Assembly: GCA_023458595.1 (NCBI GenBank)
Contig: JAEWYT010000196.1
Span: 94,689 to 158,688, forward strand
Length of the DNA: 64,000 nucleotides
DNA from: Pseudomonadota bacterium
GTDB taxonomy: Bacteria > Pseudomonadota > Alphaproteobacteria > Rhizobiales > Tepidamorphaceae
Direction of reading: 5' to 3'
The first letter of the stretch is position 1. Every line of letters begins with the position of its first letter. Positions 7,688 to 16,445 of the stretch are shown here, piece by piece. The translations under genes and the position numbers were made by a program. The notes beneath the pieces were generated by a model that worked only from the letters and a program-made list of their open reading frames with translations, was not told the DNA's origin and ran no database searches.

Positions 7688-9973
7688 ATGGCGTTCCGGT
7701 CCATGCGCAAGACCTACCTGACCCGGCCGATCTTCGGCTGGGCGCGCAAGTCCCTTCCCTCCATGTCCGAGACCGAGCGCGCCGCGATCGATGTCGGTGA
7801 CGTCTGGTGGGACGCGGAACTCTTCACCGGCAACCCGGACTGGTCGAAGCTGATGGCGACGCCGCCGGCGGCGCTGTCGAAGGAGGAGGAAGCCTTCCTC
7901 GTCGGCCCGGTCCGCAAGCTCTGCGAGACGCTCGACGACTGGCGGATCGCCTGGACCGGGGGCGACCTGCCGGAAACGGCCTGGAGGATGATGCGCGAAG
8001 AGAAGTTCTTCGGCATGAACATCCCGAAGGACTACGGCGGCTTGGGCTTCTCGGCTTATGCGCAATCCGAGGTGATCCGCACCGTGTCGACGCGCTCGAT
8101 CGCCGGCGCGGTCACCGTGATGGTGCCGAACTCGCTCGGGCCGGGCGAACTCCTGATGATGTTCGGCACGAAGGAGCAGCGCGACCACTGGCTGCCGCGC
8201 CTTGCCGACGGACGCGAGATCCCCTGCTTCGGCCTCACCAGCCGCCAGGCCGGATCGGACGCGGCCGCGATGATCGACAGCGGCGTCGTCTGCCGCGGCA
8301 CGTTCGAGGGCCGCGAGGTCACCGGCATCCGCCTCAATTTCCACAAGCGCTACATCACCCTGTCGCCGGTCGCGACGGTGCTCGGCCTTGCCTTCAAGCT
8401 GCACGATCCCGACGGACTGCTCGGCGGCGAGAAAGAGCGCGGCATCACCGTCGCGCTGGTGCCGACCGACCTGCCCGGCGTGAAGCAGGGCCGGCGGCAT
8501 CTGCCCGGCATGCAGTTCTTCCAGAACGGGCCGATCGAGGGCGAGGACGTCTTCATCCCCGTCGACAACGTCATCGGCGGCGTCGACCAGGTCGGCAACG
8601 GCTGGCCGATGCTGATGTCGGCGCTCGCGGCCGGGCGCGGCATCTCGCTGCCGTCGCTGTCGGCGGCCGGGGCCGCCTTCTCGGCGCGCACGACGGGCGC
8701 CTATGCGCGGGTACGCACCCAGTTCGGGCTGCCAGTCAGCGCCTTCGAGGGCGTGCAGGAGCGGATCGGCGCGCTTGCCGGCAACGCCTACCTGCTCGAC
8801 GCGGCACGGCGGCTCACCTGCGCGGGCCTCGACGAGGGCCGCGCGCCGGCGATCGTCTCGGCGATCATGAAGGCGCACGCGACCTACCGGATGCGCGATT
8901 CCGTCATCGACGCGATGGATGTGCATTCCGGCAAGACCATCATCGACGGGCCGCGCAACTATCTCGGCAACCTGTGGCGGGCGCTGCCGATCGGCATCAC
9001 CGTCGAGGGCGCCAATATCCTGACGCGCAACCTGATCATCTTCGGCCAGGGTGCGATCCGCTGCCATCCCTATCTGCTGAAGGAGATGACGGCGCTCACC
9101 GAGAGCGACAAGGAGAAGGCGCTCGACGAGTTCGACAAGGCGTTCTGGGGGCATGTCGGCCACTCGCTGATGACACTTCTGCGCGCCTGGGGCCGCAGCC
9201 TCACCGGCGGCCGGCTCGCGCCGGCACCGGACGCGGGCGCGACGACGAAGCACTACCGCCAGCTGTCGCGCTATTCCGCCTGCTTCGCGCTGACGGCCGA
9301 CATGGCGCTGCTGACGCTCGGCGGCGCGCTGAAGCGCAAGGAATTCCTGTCCGCCCGCCTCGGCGACATCCTTTCGGAGCTCTATTTGCTGTCGGCGGTA
9401 TTGAAGCGCTGGCAGGACGAGGGCCGGCAGGCGGCCGACCTGCCGCTCGTCGACTACTGCATGGAGCGGGGCTACGCGACGATGTCGCAGCGCTTCGACG
9501 AGATCCTGGCGAACCTGCCGAACCGGTGCGCCGCCGGTGCCTTGCGCTTCTTCATGCCGATGGGCACACGGCGCGGCCCCTCCGACGACCTCGCCAAGAC
9601 CTGCGCGGAGATCCTGACCGAGCCGTCGGCGACCCGTGACCGGCTGACGTCGGGCCTCTATCTCGGCAAGGCGGGCGACGCGATCAACGATCTCGAGGAG
9701 GCCTTCGCGCTCGTCGTGGAGACCGAGCCGCTGCGCCGCAAGCTGCGGCATGCCGACGGCAAGAAACCCGAGGATATCCTTAGCGCCGACGAGCGTCACC
9801 GTCTCGCCGAGGTCGAGGAGGCCGTCGCCAAGGTGATCGAGGTCGACGACTTCGCCGGAGAGGAACTGACCGGCGCCAAACCGAAGGGCCATCCAAGACC
9901 GGCGCCCGTCCGCTCGGACAAGCAGAAGCGCGAGGCGCGGACGGCAGCGAAACGCGAGGTAGCGAGTCGATGA
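7688..9973 (+). CDS. Long-chain acyl-CoA dehydrogenase, FadE type
   Basis: Flavoprotein of 761 residues starting at the ATG at 7688 with GGAGG seven bases upstream. The size and layout are those of the large FadE class: an N-terminal segment, the acyl-CoA dehydrogenase core (PKDYGGLGFSAYAQSEV near residue 117; CFGLTSRQAGSDAA near residue 180), and a C-terminal extension of about 300 residues. It makes the trans-2-enoyl-CoA in the first step of fatty acid beta-oxidation and passes electrons to ETF. It is first of four genes that overlap or nearly touch, ending with ATGA overlap into the thiolase. Confidence 0.9.
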   Translation: MAFRSMRKTYLTRPIFGWARKSLPSMSETERAAIDVGDVWWDAELFTGNPDWSKLMATPPAALSKEEEAFLVGPVRKLCETLDDWRIAWTGGDLPETAWRMMREEKFFGMNIPKDYGGLGFSAYAQSEVIRTVSTRSIAGAVTVMVPNSLGPGELLMMFGTKEQRDHWLPRLADGREIPCFGLTSRQAGSDAAAMIDSGVVCRGTFEGREVTGIRLNFHKRYITLSPVATVLGLAFKLHDPDGLLGGEKERGITVALVPTDLPGVKQGRRHLPGMQFFQNGPIEGEDVFIPVDNVIGGVDQVGNGWPMLMSALAAGRGISLPSLSAAGAAFSARTTGAYARVRTQFGLPVSAFEGVQERIGALAGNAYLLDAARRLTCAGLDEGRAPAIVSAIMKAHATYRMRDSVIDAMDVHSGKTIIDGPRNYLGNLWRALPIGITVEGANILTRNLIIFGQGAIRCHPYLLKEMTALTESDKEKALDEFDKAFWGHVGHSLMTLLRAWGRSLTGGRLAPAPDAGATTKHYRQLSRYSACFALTADMALLTLGGALKRKEFLSARLGDILSELYLLSAVLKRWQDEGRQAADLPLVDYCMERGYATMSQRFDEILANLPNRCAAGALRFFMPMGTRRGPSDDLAKTCAEILTEPSATRDRLTSGLYLGKAGDAINDLEEAFALVVETEPLRRKLRHADGKKPEDILSADERHRLAEVEEAVAKVIEVDDFAGEELTGAKPKGHPRPAPVRSDKQKREARTAAKREVASR

Positions 9974-11259
9974 GCGAAACCGGCCGCGTCTATATCGTCG
10001 ACGGCGCACGCACGCCGTTCCTGAAGGCCCGCGGCAAGCCCGGGCCGTTCACGCCGGTCGATCTCGCCGTCCAGTGCGGCCGGCCGCTGCTGCTGCGCCA
10101 ACCCTTCGAGCCGGACGCGTTCGACGAGGTGATCCTCGGCTGCGTCAACGTCATCGCCGACGAGATGAACCCCGCCCGCGTCGCCGCCCTCAGGCTCGGC
10201 ATGGGCGACCAGATGACGGCCTATACGGTGCAGATCAATTGCGGCTCGGGCATGCAGTCGATCGACAGCGGCTATCGCAATATCCGGGAAGGCAAGTCGG
10301 ACCTCGTGCTCGCCGGCGGGGCGGAATCGCTGAGCCACGCGCCGCTCGTCTTCCCCGAGGCCGGCGTCGAATGGTTCTCCGAGCTCTACACCGCGAAGAC
10401 GCCGCTCGCGAAGGCGAAGGCCGTGGCCGAGGTCTCGCCGCGCTACTTCAAGCCGATCATCGGGCTGGAGCGCGGCCTCACCGATCCGATCGTCGAGCTC
10501 AACATGGGCCAGACGGCGGAGGTCGTCGCCCACCTGTTCGACATCACCCGCGAGCAGGCCGACGCCTATGCGGTGGAGAGCCATCACCGGCTCGCCAAGG
10601 CGCAGGACGAAGGCTGGCTCGGCGACGAGGTCGAGCCGCTGTTCAGCCGCGCGGGCGACGTCTACGAGAAGGACGACGGCGTGCGCCCGGATTCCACCGT
10701 CGACACGCTCGCCAGGCTGAAGCCCGTGTTCGAGCGGCCCTGGGGCAAGGTGACGGCCGGCAATTCCTCGCAGATCACCGACGGGGCGAGCTGGGTGATC
10801 CTCGCCTCCGAGAAGGCGGTGAAGGAACACGGCCTGACGCCGCGCGCGGTGATCCGCGACAGCCAGTGGTCGGCGCTCGATCCGACCATCATGGGGCTCG
10901 GCCCCGTGCTCTGCGCGACCGAGATCCTCGACCGCCACGGCATGGGGCTGCAGGACATCGAGCTGTGGGAGCTGAACGAGGCCTTCGCCGCGCAGGTGCT
11001 CGGCTGCCTTGCCGCGTGGAACGATCCGACCTTCTGCAGGAAAGTTCTCGGCCACGACAAGCCGATGGGCATGATCGACCGCGACAAGCTCAATGTCGAC
11101 GGTGGCGCCGTCAGCCTCGGCCATCCGGTCGGGGCGAGCGGCAACCGCATCGTGCTGCATCTCGTCAACGCCATGCACCGGCTCGGGCAGAAGATCGGCA
11201 TCGCGACGGAATGCATCGGCGGCGGCCAGGGCGGCGCCATGCTGATCGAGGCGGCGTGA
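9970..11259 (+). CDS. Acetyl-CoA C-acyltransferase (thiolase), FadI/FadA type
   Basis: Thiolase of 429 residues, slightly longer than biosynthetic thiolases and like FadI. Catalytic residues are visible: Cys91 in NCGSGMQS (acyl acceptor), His385 in SLGHPVGASG and Cys415 in ECIGGGQGGAM. It cleaves 3-ketoacyl-CoA to acetyl-CoA and a shortened acyl-CoA. The ATG overlaps the fadE stop (ATGA), and the fadB-like gene follows after 11 bases, so the three enzymes of the spiral are made together. Confidence 0.93.
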   Translation: MSETGRVYIVDGARTPFLKARGKPGPFTPVDLAVQCGRPLLLRQPFEPDAFDEVILGCVNVIADEMNPARVAALRLGMGDQMTAYTVQINCGSGMQSIDSGYRNIREGKSDLVLAGGAESLSHAPLVFPEAGVEWFSELYTAKTPLAKAKAVAEVSPRYFKPIIGLERGLTDPIVELNMGQTAEVVAHLFDITREQADAYAVESHHRLAKAQDEGWLGDEVEPLFSRAGDVYEKDDGVRPDSTVDTLARLKPVFERPWGKVTAGNSSQITDGASWVILASEKAVKEHGLTPRAVIRDSQWSALDPTIMGLGPVLCATEILDRHGMGLQDIELWELNEAFAAQVLGCLAAWNDPTFCRKVLGHDKPMGMIDRDKLNVDGGAVSLGHPVGASGNRIVLHLVNAMHRLGQKIGIATECIGGGQGGAMLIEAA

Positions 11260-11270
11260 GGGAGAACGGC

Positions 11271-13397
11271 ATGTCCGGCAAGGTTTGGAACGTCCTCGAA
11301 CCGCGCAATCTGGAACTCGGCCCGGCGAAGACCGCGACCGAGGGGCGCTGGAAGAACTGGCGCATGGCGCTCGACGCCGACGGCGTCGCCTGGCTTGTCA
11401 TCGACAAGCACGATTCGAGCGCGAACACGCTCTCCGAAGAGGTACTGCGCGAGCTCGACGAGGTGCTCGCCGATCTCGAGGCAAAGTCGCCGAAGGGGCT
11501 CGTGATCCGCTCCGGCAAGCCCGACAACTTCATCGTCGGCGCCGACGTCAACATGTTCCGCGGCATGCGCGACGTGAACGCCGTCGAGGCGGCCGTGGCG
11601 CAGGCGCACGCCGTCGTCGACCGGCTGGAGAAGCTGAAGATCACGACGCTCGCGGTCGTCCACGGCAATTGCGTCGGCGGCGGGCTGGAGATCGCCCTCG
11701 CCTGCGATCATCGCATCGCCATCGCCGGCGCGAAGCTCGGCTTTCCGGAAGTGCTGCTCGGCCTGCATCCGGGCCTCGGCGGCACCGCCCGCTCAACGCA
11801 CCTGATCGATCCGGTCGAGGCGATGACGATGATGCTGAGCGGCAAGTCGGTCGATGCCCGCAAGGCGAAGTCGCTCGGACTCGTCGATGCCGTCACCGAG
11901 GAGCGGCACGTGCTGGCTGCCGTGCGCGCTACGATTGCCGGCGAGTTGAAGACCTCGGAGCGCGGGCTGAAGGCGGCGGCGATGGGAAGCTATCCGGCCC
12001 GCCTCTTCGCCGCCCGGCAGATGCGCGCAAAGGCCGCCGAGAAGGCGCCGCCGAAGCACTATCCGGCGCCGAACGCACTGATCGACCTCTGGGAAGAGCA
12101 TGGCGGCAGCCTCGACGCCATGAAGAAGGCCGAGCAGGCCTCGTTCGCCAAACTCGTCGTTTCGGACACGGCACAGAACCTGATCCGCGTCTTCTTCCTG
12201 CGCAGCGCCCTGAAGGGCGAGAGCGACAAGTCGTCGATCGATCACGTGCACGTCGTCGGCGCCGGATCGATGGGCGGCGACATCGCCGCCTGGTGCGCGC
12301 TGCAGGATATGCGCGCGACGCTCGCCGATCTCGATCCGAAGCCGATCGGCAAGGCAGTCGGCCGCGCTGCGTCCGTCTACGGCAAGATCCTGAAGGCCAG
12401 CGCCAAGGTGCGCGACGCGCTGGACCGGCTGGTGCCGGACCCCAAGGGCGTCGGCCTGCGCCAAGCCGATCTCGTCATCGAGGCGGTTCCGGAGAAGCTC
12501 GACCTGAAACGCAAGGTCTACGCGGGTCTCGAGCCGAAGATGAAGGCCGGCGCAATCCTGGCGACCAACACCTCCAGCATCCGGCTCGAGGAGCTTGCCA
12601 AGGGGCTGGCGCGGCCGGGACAGTTCATCGGCCTGCACTTCTTCAATCCGGTGTCGCGGATGCAGCTCGTCGAGGTCGTCCGTCACGACGACGCCGACCG
12701 GGCGACGGTCGATGCGGCACTCGATTTCGTCGGCGCGATCGGCAAGCTCGCCGTCGAGGTGAAGAGCGCGCCGGGCTTCCTCGTCAACCGCGCGCTTACC
12801 CCCTATCTGGTCGAGGCGATAGTGATGCTCGACGAAGGCGTGTCGGCGGAAGGGATCGACAAGGCGGCCGAGGATTTCGGCATGCCGATGGGGCCGATCG
12901 AGCTTGCCGATCAGGTCGGCCTCGATATCTGCCTCGAGGTCGCGGCGATGCTCCGCAACGAGCTCGACCCGACCATGCCGGCAATCCCCGACTGGCTGCG
13001 CGAGAAGGTCGAAAAGGGCGAGCTCGGCCGCAAGACCGGCAAGGGTCTGTACGCATGGACGGGCGACAAGCCGGTGAAGACCGGGACCGGCACCATGCCC
13101 GGCGAGGACGCCGTCGACCGGATGATCCTGCCGATGCTGAACGCCTGCGTCGCCTGCCTGCGCGAGGGCGTCGTCGCCGACGCGGACAGAATAGACGGCG
13201 CGATGATCTTCGGCGCGGGCTTCGCCCCGTTCCGCGGCGGGCCGCTGCACTACGCCAAAACCCGTGGCATCGACGATGTCGTCGCCACGCTGAAGTCGCT
13301 CGAAGGCCGCCACGGACAGCGGTTCAAGCCCGACGAGGGCTGGCCAAGGCTCGCCGACTCTGCGCACCGTGACGAGGACATGCGCAAAGCAAGCTGA
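11271..13397 (+). CDS. Multifunctional enoyl-CoA hydratase / 3-hydroxyacyl-CoA dehydrogenase (FadB/FadJ type)
   Basis: Fusion protein of 708 residues. The N-terminal crotonase domain (about 1-300) has the oxyanion-hole and catalytic region HGNCVGGGLEIALACDH and GLHPGLGGTAR. The NAD-binding domain begins near residue 325 with VVGAGSMGGDIA, and the dehydrogenase catalytic part includes NTSSIRLEEL and LHFFNPVSRMQLVEVV. It hydrates enoyl-CoA and oxidises the 3-hydroxyacyl-CoA. It starts at the ATG at 11271, with GGGAGAA upstream, between the thiolase and a CoA-hydrolase gene. FadB and FadJ subtypes cannot be separated by eye. Confidence 0.92.
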   Translation: MSGKVWNVLEPRNLELGPAKTATEGRWKNWRMALDADGVAWLVIDKHDSSANTLSEEVLRELDEVLADLEAKSPKGLVIRSGKPDNFIVGADVNMFRGMRDVNAVEAAVAQAHAVVDRLEKLKITTLAVVHGNCVGGGLEIALACDHRIAIAGAKLGFPEVLLGLHPGLGGTARSTHLIDPVEAMTMMLSGKSVDARKAKSLGLVDAVTEERHVLAAVRATIAGELKTSERGLKAAAMGSYPARLFAARQMRAKAAEKAPPKHYPAPNALIDLWEEHGGSLDAMKKAEQASFAKLVVSDTAQNLIRVFFLRSALKGESDKSSIDHVHVVGAGSMGGDIAAWCALQDMRATLADLDPKPIGKAVGRAASVYGKILKASAKVRDALDRLVPDPKGVGLRQADLVIEAVPEKLDLKRKVYAGLEPKMKAGAILATNTSSIRLEELAKGLARPGQFIGLHFFNPVSRMQLVEVVRHDDADRATVDAALDFVGAIGKLAVEVKSAPGFLVNRALTPYLVEAIVMLDEGVSAEGIDKAAEDFGMPMGPIELADQVGLDICLEVAAMLRNELDPTMPAIPDWLREKVEKGELGRKTGKGLYAWTGDKPVKTGTGTMPGEDAVDRMILPMLNACVACLREGVVADADRIDGAMIFGAGFAPFRGGPLHYAKTRGIDDVVATLKSLEGRHGQRFKPDEGWPRLADSAHRDEDMRKAS

Positions 13398-13398
13398 C

Positions 13399-15240
13399 AT
13401 GGCGCCGGAAAAGCACGCCGATCCGGCGTCGATAGCGGATGCGATTATCCGGAAGGTCGGGCCGAACATCGTGCTCGCCCTGCCGCTGGGTCTGGGCAAG
13501 GCGAACCATATCGCGAACGCCCTGTACGAGCGGGCCGCCGCGGCCCCGTCCATCTCGCTGACGATCATCACGGCGCTGTCTCTGGAGAAGCCGCGCGGCG
13601 GCAACCTGCTGGCGCGGCGGTTCATCGACCCGGTGATCGAGCGGCTGTTCGGCGACTACCCCGACCTTGCCTATGTCACCGCGCTGCGCGACCGCACGCT
13701 GCCGGCGAATGTCCGCGTCATGGAGTTCTTCCTGTTGGCGGGCCGCTGGCTCGGCGTCGACACGGTCCAGCAGAACTACATCCCCGCCAACTACACCCAT
13801 GCCGGCCGCTACGCCGTGCAGCGCGGCATCAACGTGGTGGCGCAGCTCGTGGCGAAGCAGCCGGGCTCCGACCGCTACAGCCTCTCCTGCAATACCGACG
13901 TGACGCTCGACCTGCTCGAACGGCGCGCGGCGGGGCAGATCGATTTCGTGCTCGCGGGCCAGGTCAACGGGGAATTGCCCTACATGCCCGGCGAAGCCGA
14001 AGTTCCGGCGGGCGAATTCGCGCATGTGCTCGACTCGCCGGAGACGGAATTCCCGCTCTTCGCACCGCCGAAGCAGCCGGTGTCGCTGCGCGACTACGCC
14101 GCCGGCCTGCGGGTCGCGAGCCTGGTCGCAGATGGGGGGACATTACAGATCGGCATCGGCTCGATGGGCGACGCGCTCGCCAGGGCGCTGATCCTGCGCC
14201 ACCAGGACAACGGCCTCTTCATCGAACTTCTGCGCCGCCTCGGACCACCGCATACCGACGAACGAACCGAAACCTTCGAAAAGGGGCTCTACGGGCTCAG
14301 CGAGATGCTGGTCGACTCGTTCCTGGACCTTGCCAAAGCCGGCGTGCTGAAGCGCGAGGTCGACGGGGCGGTAATCGACGCGGCCTTCTTCCTCGGGCCG
14401 AAATCGTTCTACCGGGACCTGCGCGAGATGCCGGAGGCCGAGCGGGCGAAGTTCCGGATGACCGGCGTTTCGTTCGTGAACCAGCTCTACGGCGACGAGC
14501 AGCGCAAGATCGCCGCGCGCAGGGACGCGCGGTTCGTCAACAACGCGATGATGGCGACGCTGCTCGGCGCCGTCGTCTCCGACGGTCTGGACGACGGCCA
14601 GGTCGTGAGCGGCGTCGGCGGGCAGTACAATTTCGTCGCCCAGGCCTTCGCCCTGCCCGGCGCGCGCTCGATCATCACCCTGCCGGCGACCCGGATCGCG
14701 CACGCCAAGACAGTCTCCAACATCCTCTGGTCCTATGCCAACACCACCGTGCCGCGGCACCTGCGGGACATCGTCGTCACCGAATACGGCATCGCGGACC
14801 TGCGCGGCACGACCGACGCCGAGGCGATCGCCGCTCTGCTCGCCATCACGGATTCCCGCTTCCAGGAAGGTCTGCTCGATCAGGCGAAATCGGCGGGGAA
14901 GATCGCGCGCGACCATACGATTCCGGAGGAGCGGCGAGGGAATACGCCGGAACGGATCTCCGAGGCGCTGGCGCCGGCCCGCGACGCGGGCATGCTCGAA
15001 CCCTTCCCGTTCGGTTGCGATTTCACGGAAACCGAGCGGGCGCTGATGCCGGCGCTGCAGCGCCTGCGCGATGCGGATGGACGCTACGGCGAGCTGCTGT
15101 CGCTACTGATGGCCGGGCTGCGCGGAAGTTCCTCGCCGCAAATGACGGCGTGCCTCGAGCGGATGCAGCTCGACACACCGCGCACGCTGTCGGAGCGGCT
15201 CTACCGCACGCTCCTCAAGGGCGCCCTCGCCGGGCCCTAG
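13399..15240 (+). CDS. Acetyl-CoA hydrolase/transferase family protein
   Basis: Cytoplasmic protein of 613 residues with the two-domain fold of the acetyl-CoA hydrolase/4-hydroxybutyrate CoA-transferase family. The conserved C-terminal half includes LQIGIGSMGDALARAL, GLYGLSEMLVDSF, VSGVGGQYNFVAQAF, and VVTEYGIADLRGTTD near residue 460. It starts one base after the fadB-like stop. Its position suggests it hydrolyses or exchanges CoA at the end of beta-oxidation, for example to recycle CoA. The real acyl substrate cannot be read from sequence. It is longer than typical members (about 430-500) because of an extended N-terminal part. Confidence 0.83.
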   Translation: MAPEKHADPASIADAIIRKVGPNIVLALPLGLGKANHIANALYERAAAAPSISLTIITALSLEKPRGGNLLARRFIDPVIERLFGDYPDLAYVTALRDRTLPANVRVMEFFLLAGRWLGVDTVQQNYIPANYTHAGRYAVQRGINVVAQLVAKQPGSDRYSLSCNTDVTLDLLERRAAGQIDFVLAGQVNGELPYMPGEAEVPAGEFAHVLDSPETEFPLFAPPKQPVSLRDYAAGLRVASLVADGGTLQIGIGSMGDALARALILRHQDNGLFIELLRRLGPPHTDERTETFEKGLYGLSEMLVDSFLDLAKAGVLKREVDGAVIDAAFFLGPKSFYRDLREMPEAERAKFRMTGVSFVNQLYGDEQRKIAARRDARFVNNAMMATLLGAVVSDGLDDGQVVSGVGGQYNFVAQAFALPGARSIITLPATRIAHAKTVSNILWSYANTTVPRHLRDIVVTEYGIADLRGTTDAEAIAALLAITDSRFQEGLLDQAKSAGKIARDHTIPEERRGNTPERISEALAPARDAGMLEPFPFGCDFTETERALMPALQRLRDADGRYGELLSLLMAGLRGSSSPQMTACLERMQLDTPRTLSERLYRTLLKGALAGP

Positions 15241-15491
15241 AATCCCGGCCGACCGGTATCTCAGTGAGCCTGTCCGCACGGCGCCGGCGCGGTACCCCGT
15301 CAGGAGCCGTCGCGGCAAGCGTCTAGGCTGACGAAAGCTGAAGGCCGGTCGGACCCGTGCGGATTTGCGCGCATGTCGGCCGACGGTCATTCCAGAAGCG
15401 ATCCTGACCGTTCCGATCGGTCGTCCCCGGCCCTCAGACCAGATCCGATTGCCCTTTGCCCGACGCCGCGCAAATGCGCCCAACGACGCCG

Positions 15492-15521
15492 TTGACTCTG
15501 CAGCAACTCTATTTGTACCAT
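15492..15521 (+). promoter_or_regulatory. Predicted promoter of the IclR-led cluster
   Basis: TTGACT (15492-15497) and TACCAT (15516-15521) with 18-base spacing resemble a sigma-70 promoter. It is the only A/T-rich stretch in the interval and overlaps the first copy of the direct repeat that follows. Confidence 0.35.
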
Positions 15522-15548
15522 ATCTAGCATACTGTTCCATATAGAGCA
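15518..15548 (+). repeat. Direct repeat, candidate IclR operator
   Basis: CCATATCTAGCA (15518-15529) and CCATATAGAGCA (15537-15548) match at 10 of 12 positions and are spaced 19 bp start to start, close to two helical turns. They end four bases before the IclR start codon, so they could serve autoregulation. Confidence 0.4.
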
Positions 15549-15552
15549 ACAA

Positions 15553-16401
15553 ATGAGCTCGCTCGACAAAGCACTCCAGATCCTCGACTGCTTCTCGGCG
15601 GATCGCGCCGTGCTCGGCGTCACGGAGGTGGCAGCCGAGGTCGGACTGCCGAAGAGCTCCGTTTCCCGACTGATGAAGTCGATGGCCGAGGCGGGCCTTC
15701 TCGAACCGGCCCAGAAGAGACGCGGATACTCGCCCGGCCCTCTCGCGTTCCGTCTCGGCAATCTGTACCTGAAGGACGACAGGGTTCTGGACCTCGTCGA
15801 GCGCGCTTCGGGCCGGCTCGTCGACGAGTTCGGCCTGACCAGCTATCTCGGTGTCCTGGACGGGACCGAAGTCGTTCTCGTCGGAGTCCGCCAGGGGTCC
15901 TATCCCGTCCGCCTGGTGCTGCCGAAGGGCATGCGCATCCCGGCTCACGTCACGGCGGTCGGCCTGGCCCTCCTCGCCCGCCTGCCGGACGAGGAGATTC
16001 TGCGCCGCTATCCCGACTCCGTCGCCTACAGCGAGACCGGCCAGGTCAATTCCGCAGCAGAGATCCTCGCACTCGCGCAGCGCGCAAGAGCCGACGGCTA
16101 CGCCCGAACCGAGGGCGTGACCTATCGCGGCTTCAACGCCCTCGCGGTCGCCGTCGCCAACGAGAACGACGGCCATCTGTTCTCGTTCTCGCTGTCCTGT
16201 CCGCAGGAACTCTACACACCCGAACTGCAGGCGCGGATGCGCGCCGGCATGATCGCGGAAGCCCGCGAGATCGGCCTCACCGTCGGCGACCCTTACTGGC
16301 TCGGCCGGCTGACGGACGACACATCGCAGAGCCATGGCAAAAGCCACGACGCCCCGAGAGAAAAACCGGGGGCGGGCCTGGCCGGCGCCGCGCCGACCTG
16401 A
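15553..16401 (+). CDS. IclR-family transcriptional regulator
   Basis: DNA-binding regulator of 282 residues. The N-terminal winged helix has LDKALQILDCFS and VTEVAAEVGLPKSSVSRLMKSM. The effector-binding domain spans about residues 75-250, with HVTAVGLALLARLPDEEI and GYARTEGVTYRGFNALAVAV. The C-terminal 30 residues are low-complexity. There is no strong ribosome-binding site, so translation could be near-leaderless. It precedes an ABC importer and hydrolase genes on the same strand (44-bp gap) and probably controls them in response to their substrate. Confidence 0.9.
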   Translation: MSSLDKALQILDCFSADRAVLGVTEVAAEVGLPKSSVSRLMKSMAEAGLLEPAQKRRGYSPGPLAFRLGNLYLKDDRVLDLVERASGRLVDEFGLTSYLGVLDGTEVVLVGVRQGSYPVRLVLPKGMRIPAHVTAVGLALLARLPDEEILRRYPDSVAYSETGQVNSAAEILALAQRARADGYARTEGVTYRGFNALAVAVANENDGHLFSFSLSCPQELYTPELQARMRAGMIAEAREIGLTVGDPYWLGRLTDDTSQSHGKSHDAPREKPGAGLAGAAPT

Positions 16402-16445
16402 TCAGGACGGCGACCTCACCACAGGGACACAGCGGAGGACGACAA

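Larger units (their letters stand above)
15241..15552. other. Intergenic region upstream of the IclR gene
   Basis: No gene is visible in these 312 bases. A weak GC hairpin (GCCGGG, 15229-15234, paired with CCCGGC, 15244-15249) overlaps the end of the preceding gene without a T-tract. The A/T-rich last 60 bases hold the promoter and repeats described separately. Confidence 0.6.

Noticed and set aside
7634..10009. Long open frame of 791 codons antisense to fadE
   Set aside because: It mirrors the codon periodicity of the real gene in a G+C-rich genome, is rich in Arg/Ala/His and has no recognisable motif. Similar antisense frames cover most genes here.
11793..13625. 610-codon antisense frame across the fadB-like gene
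   Set aside because: Shadow of the coding strand; the plus-strand protein has clear catalytic motifs throughout.
15229..15249. GC hairpin after the acetyl-CoA hydrolase gene as a terminator
   Set aside because: Only six base pairs, nine-base loop, overlaps the stop codon and has no T-tract.
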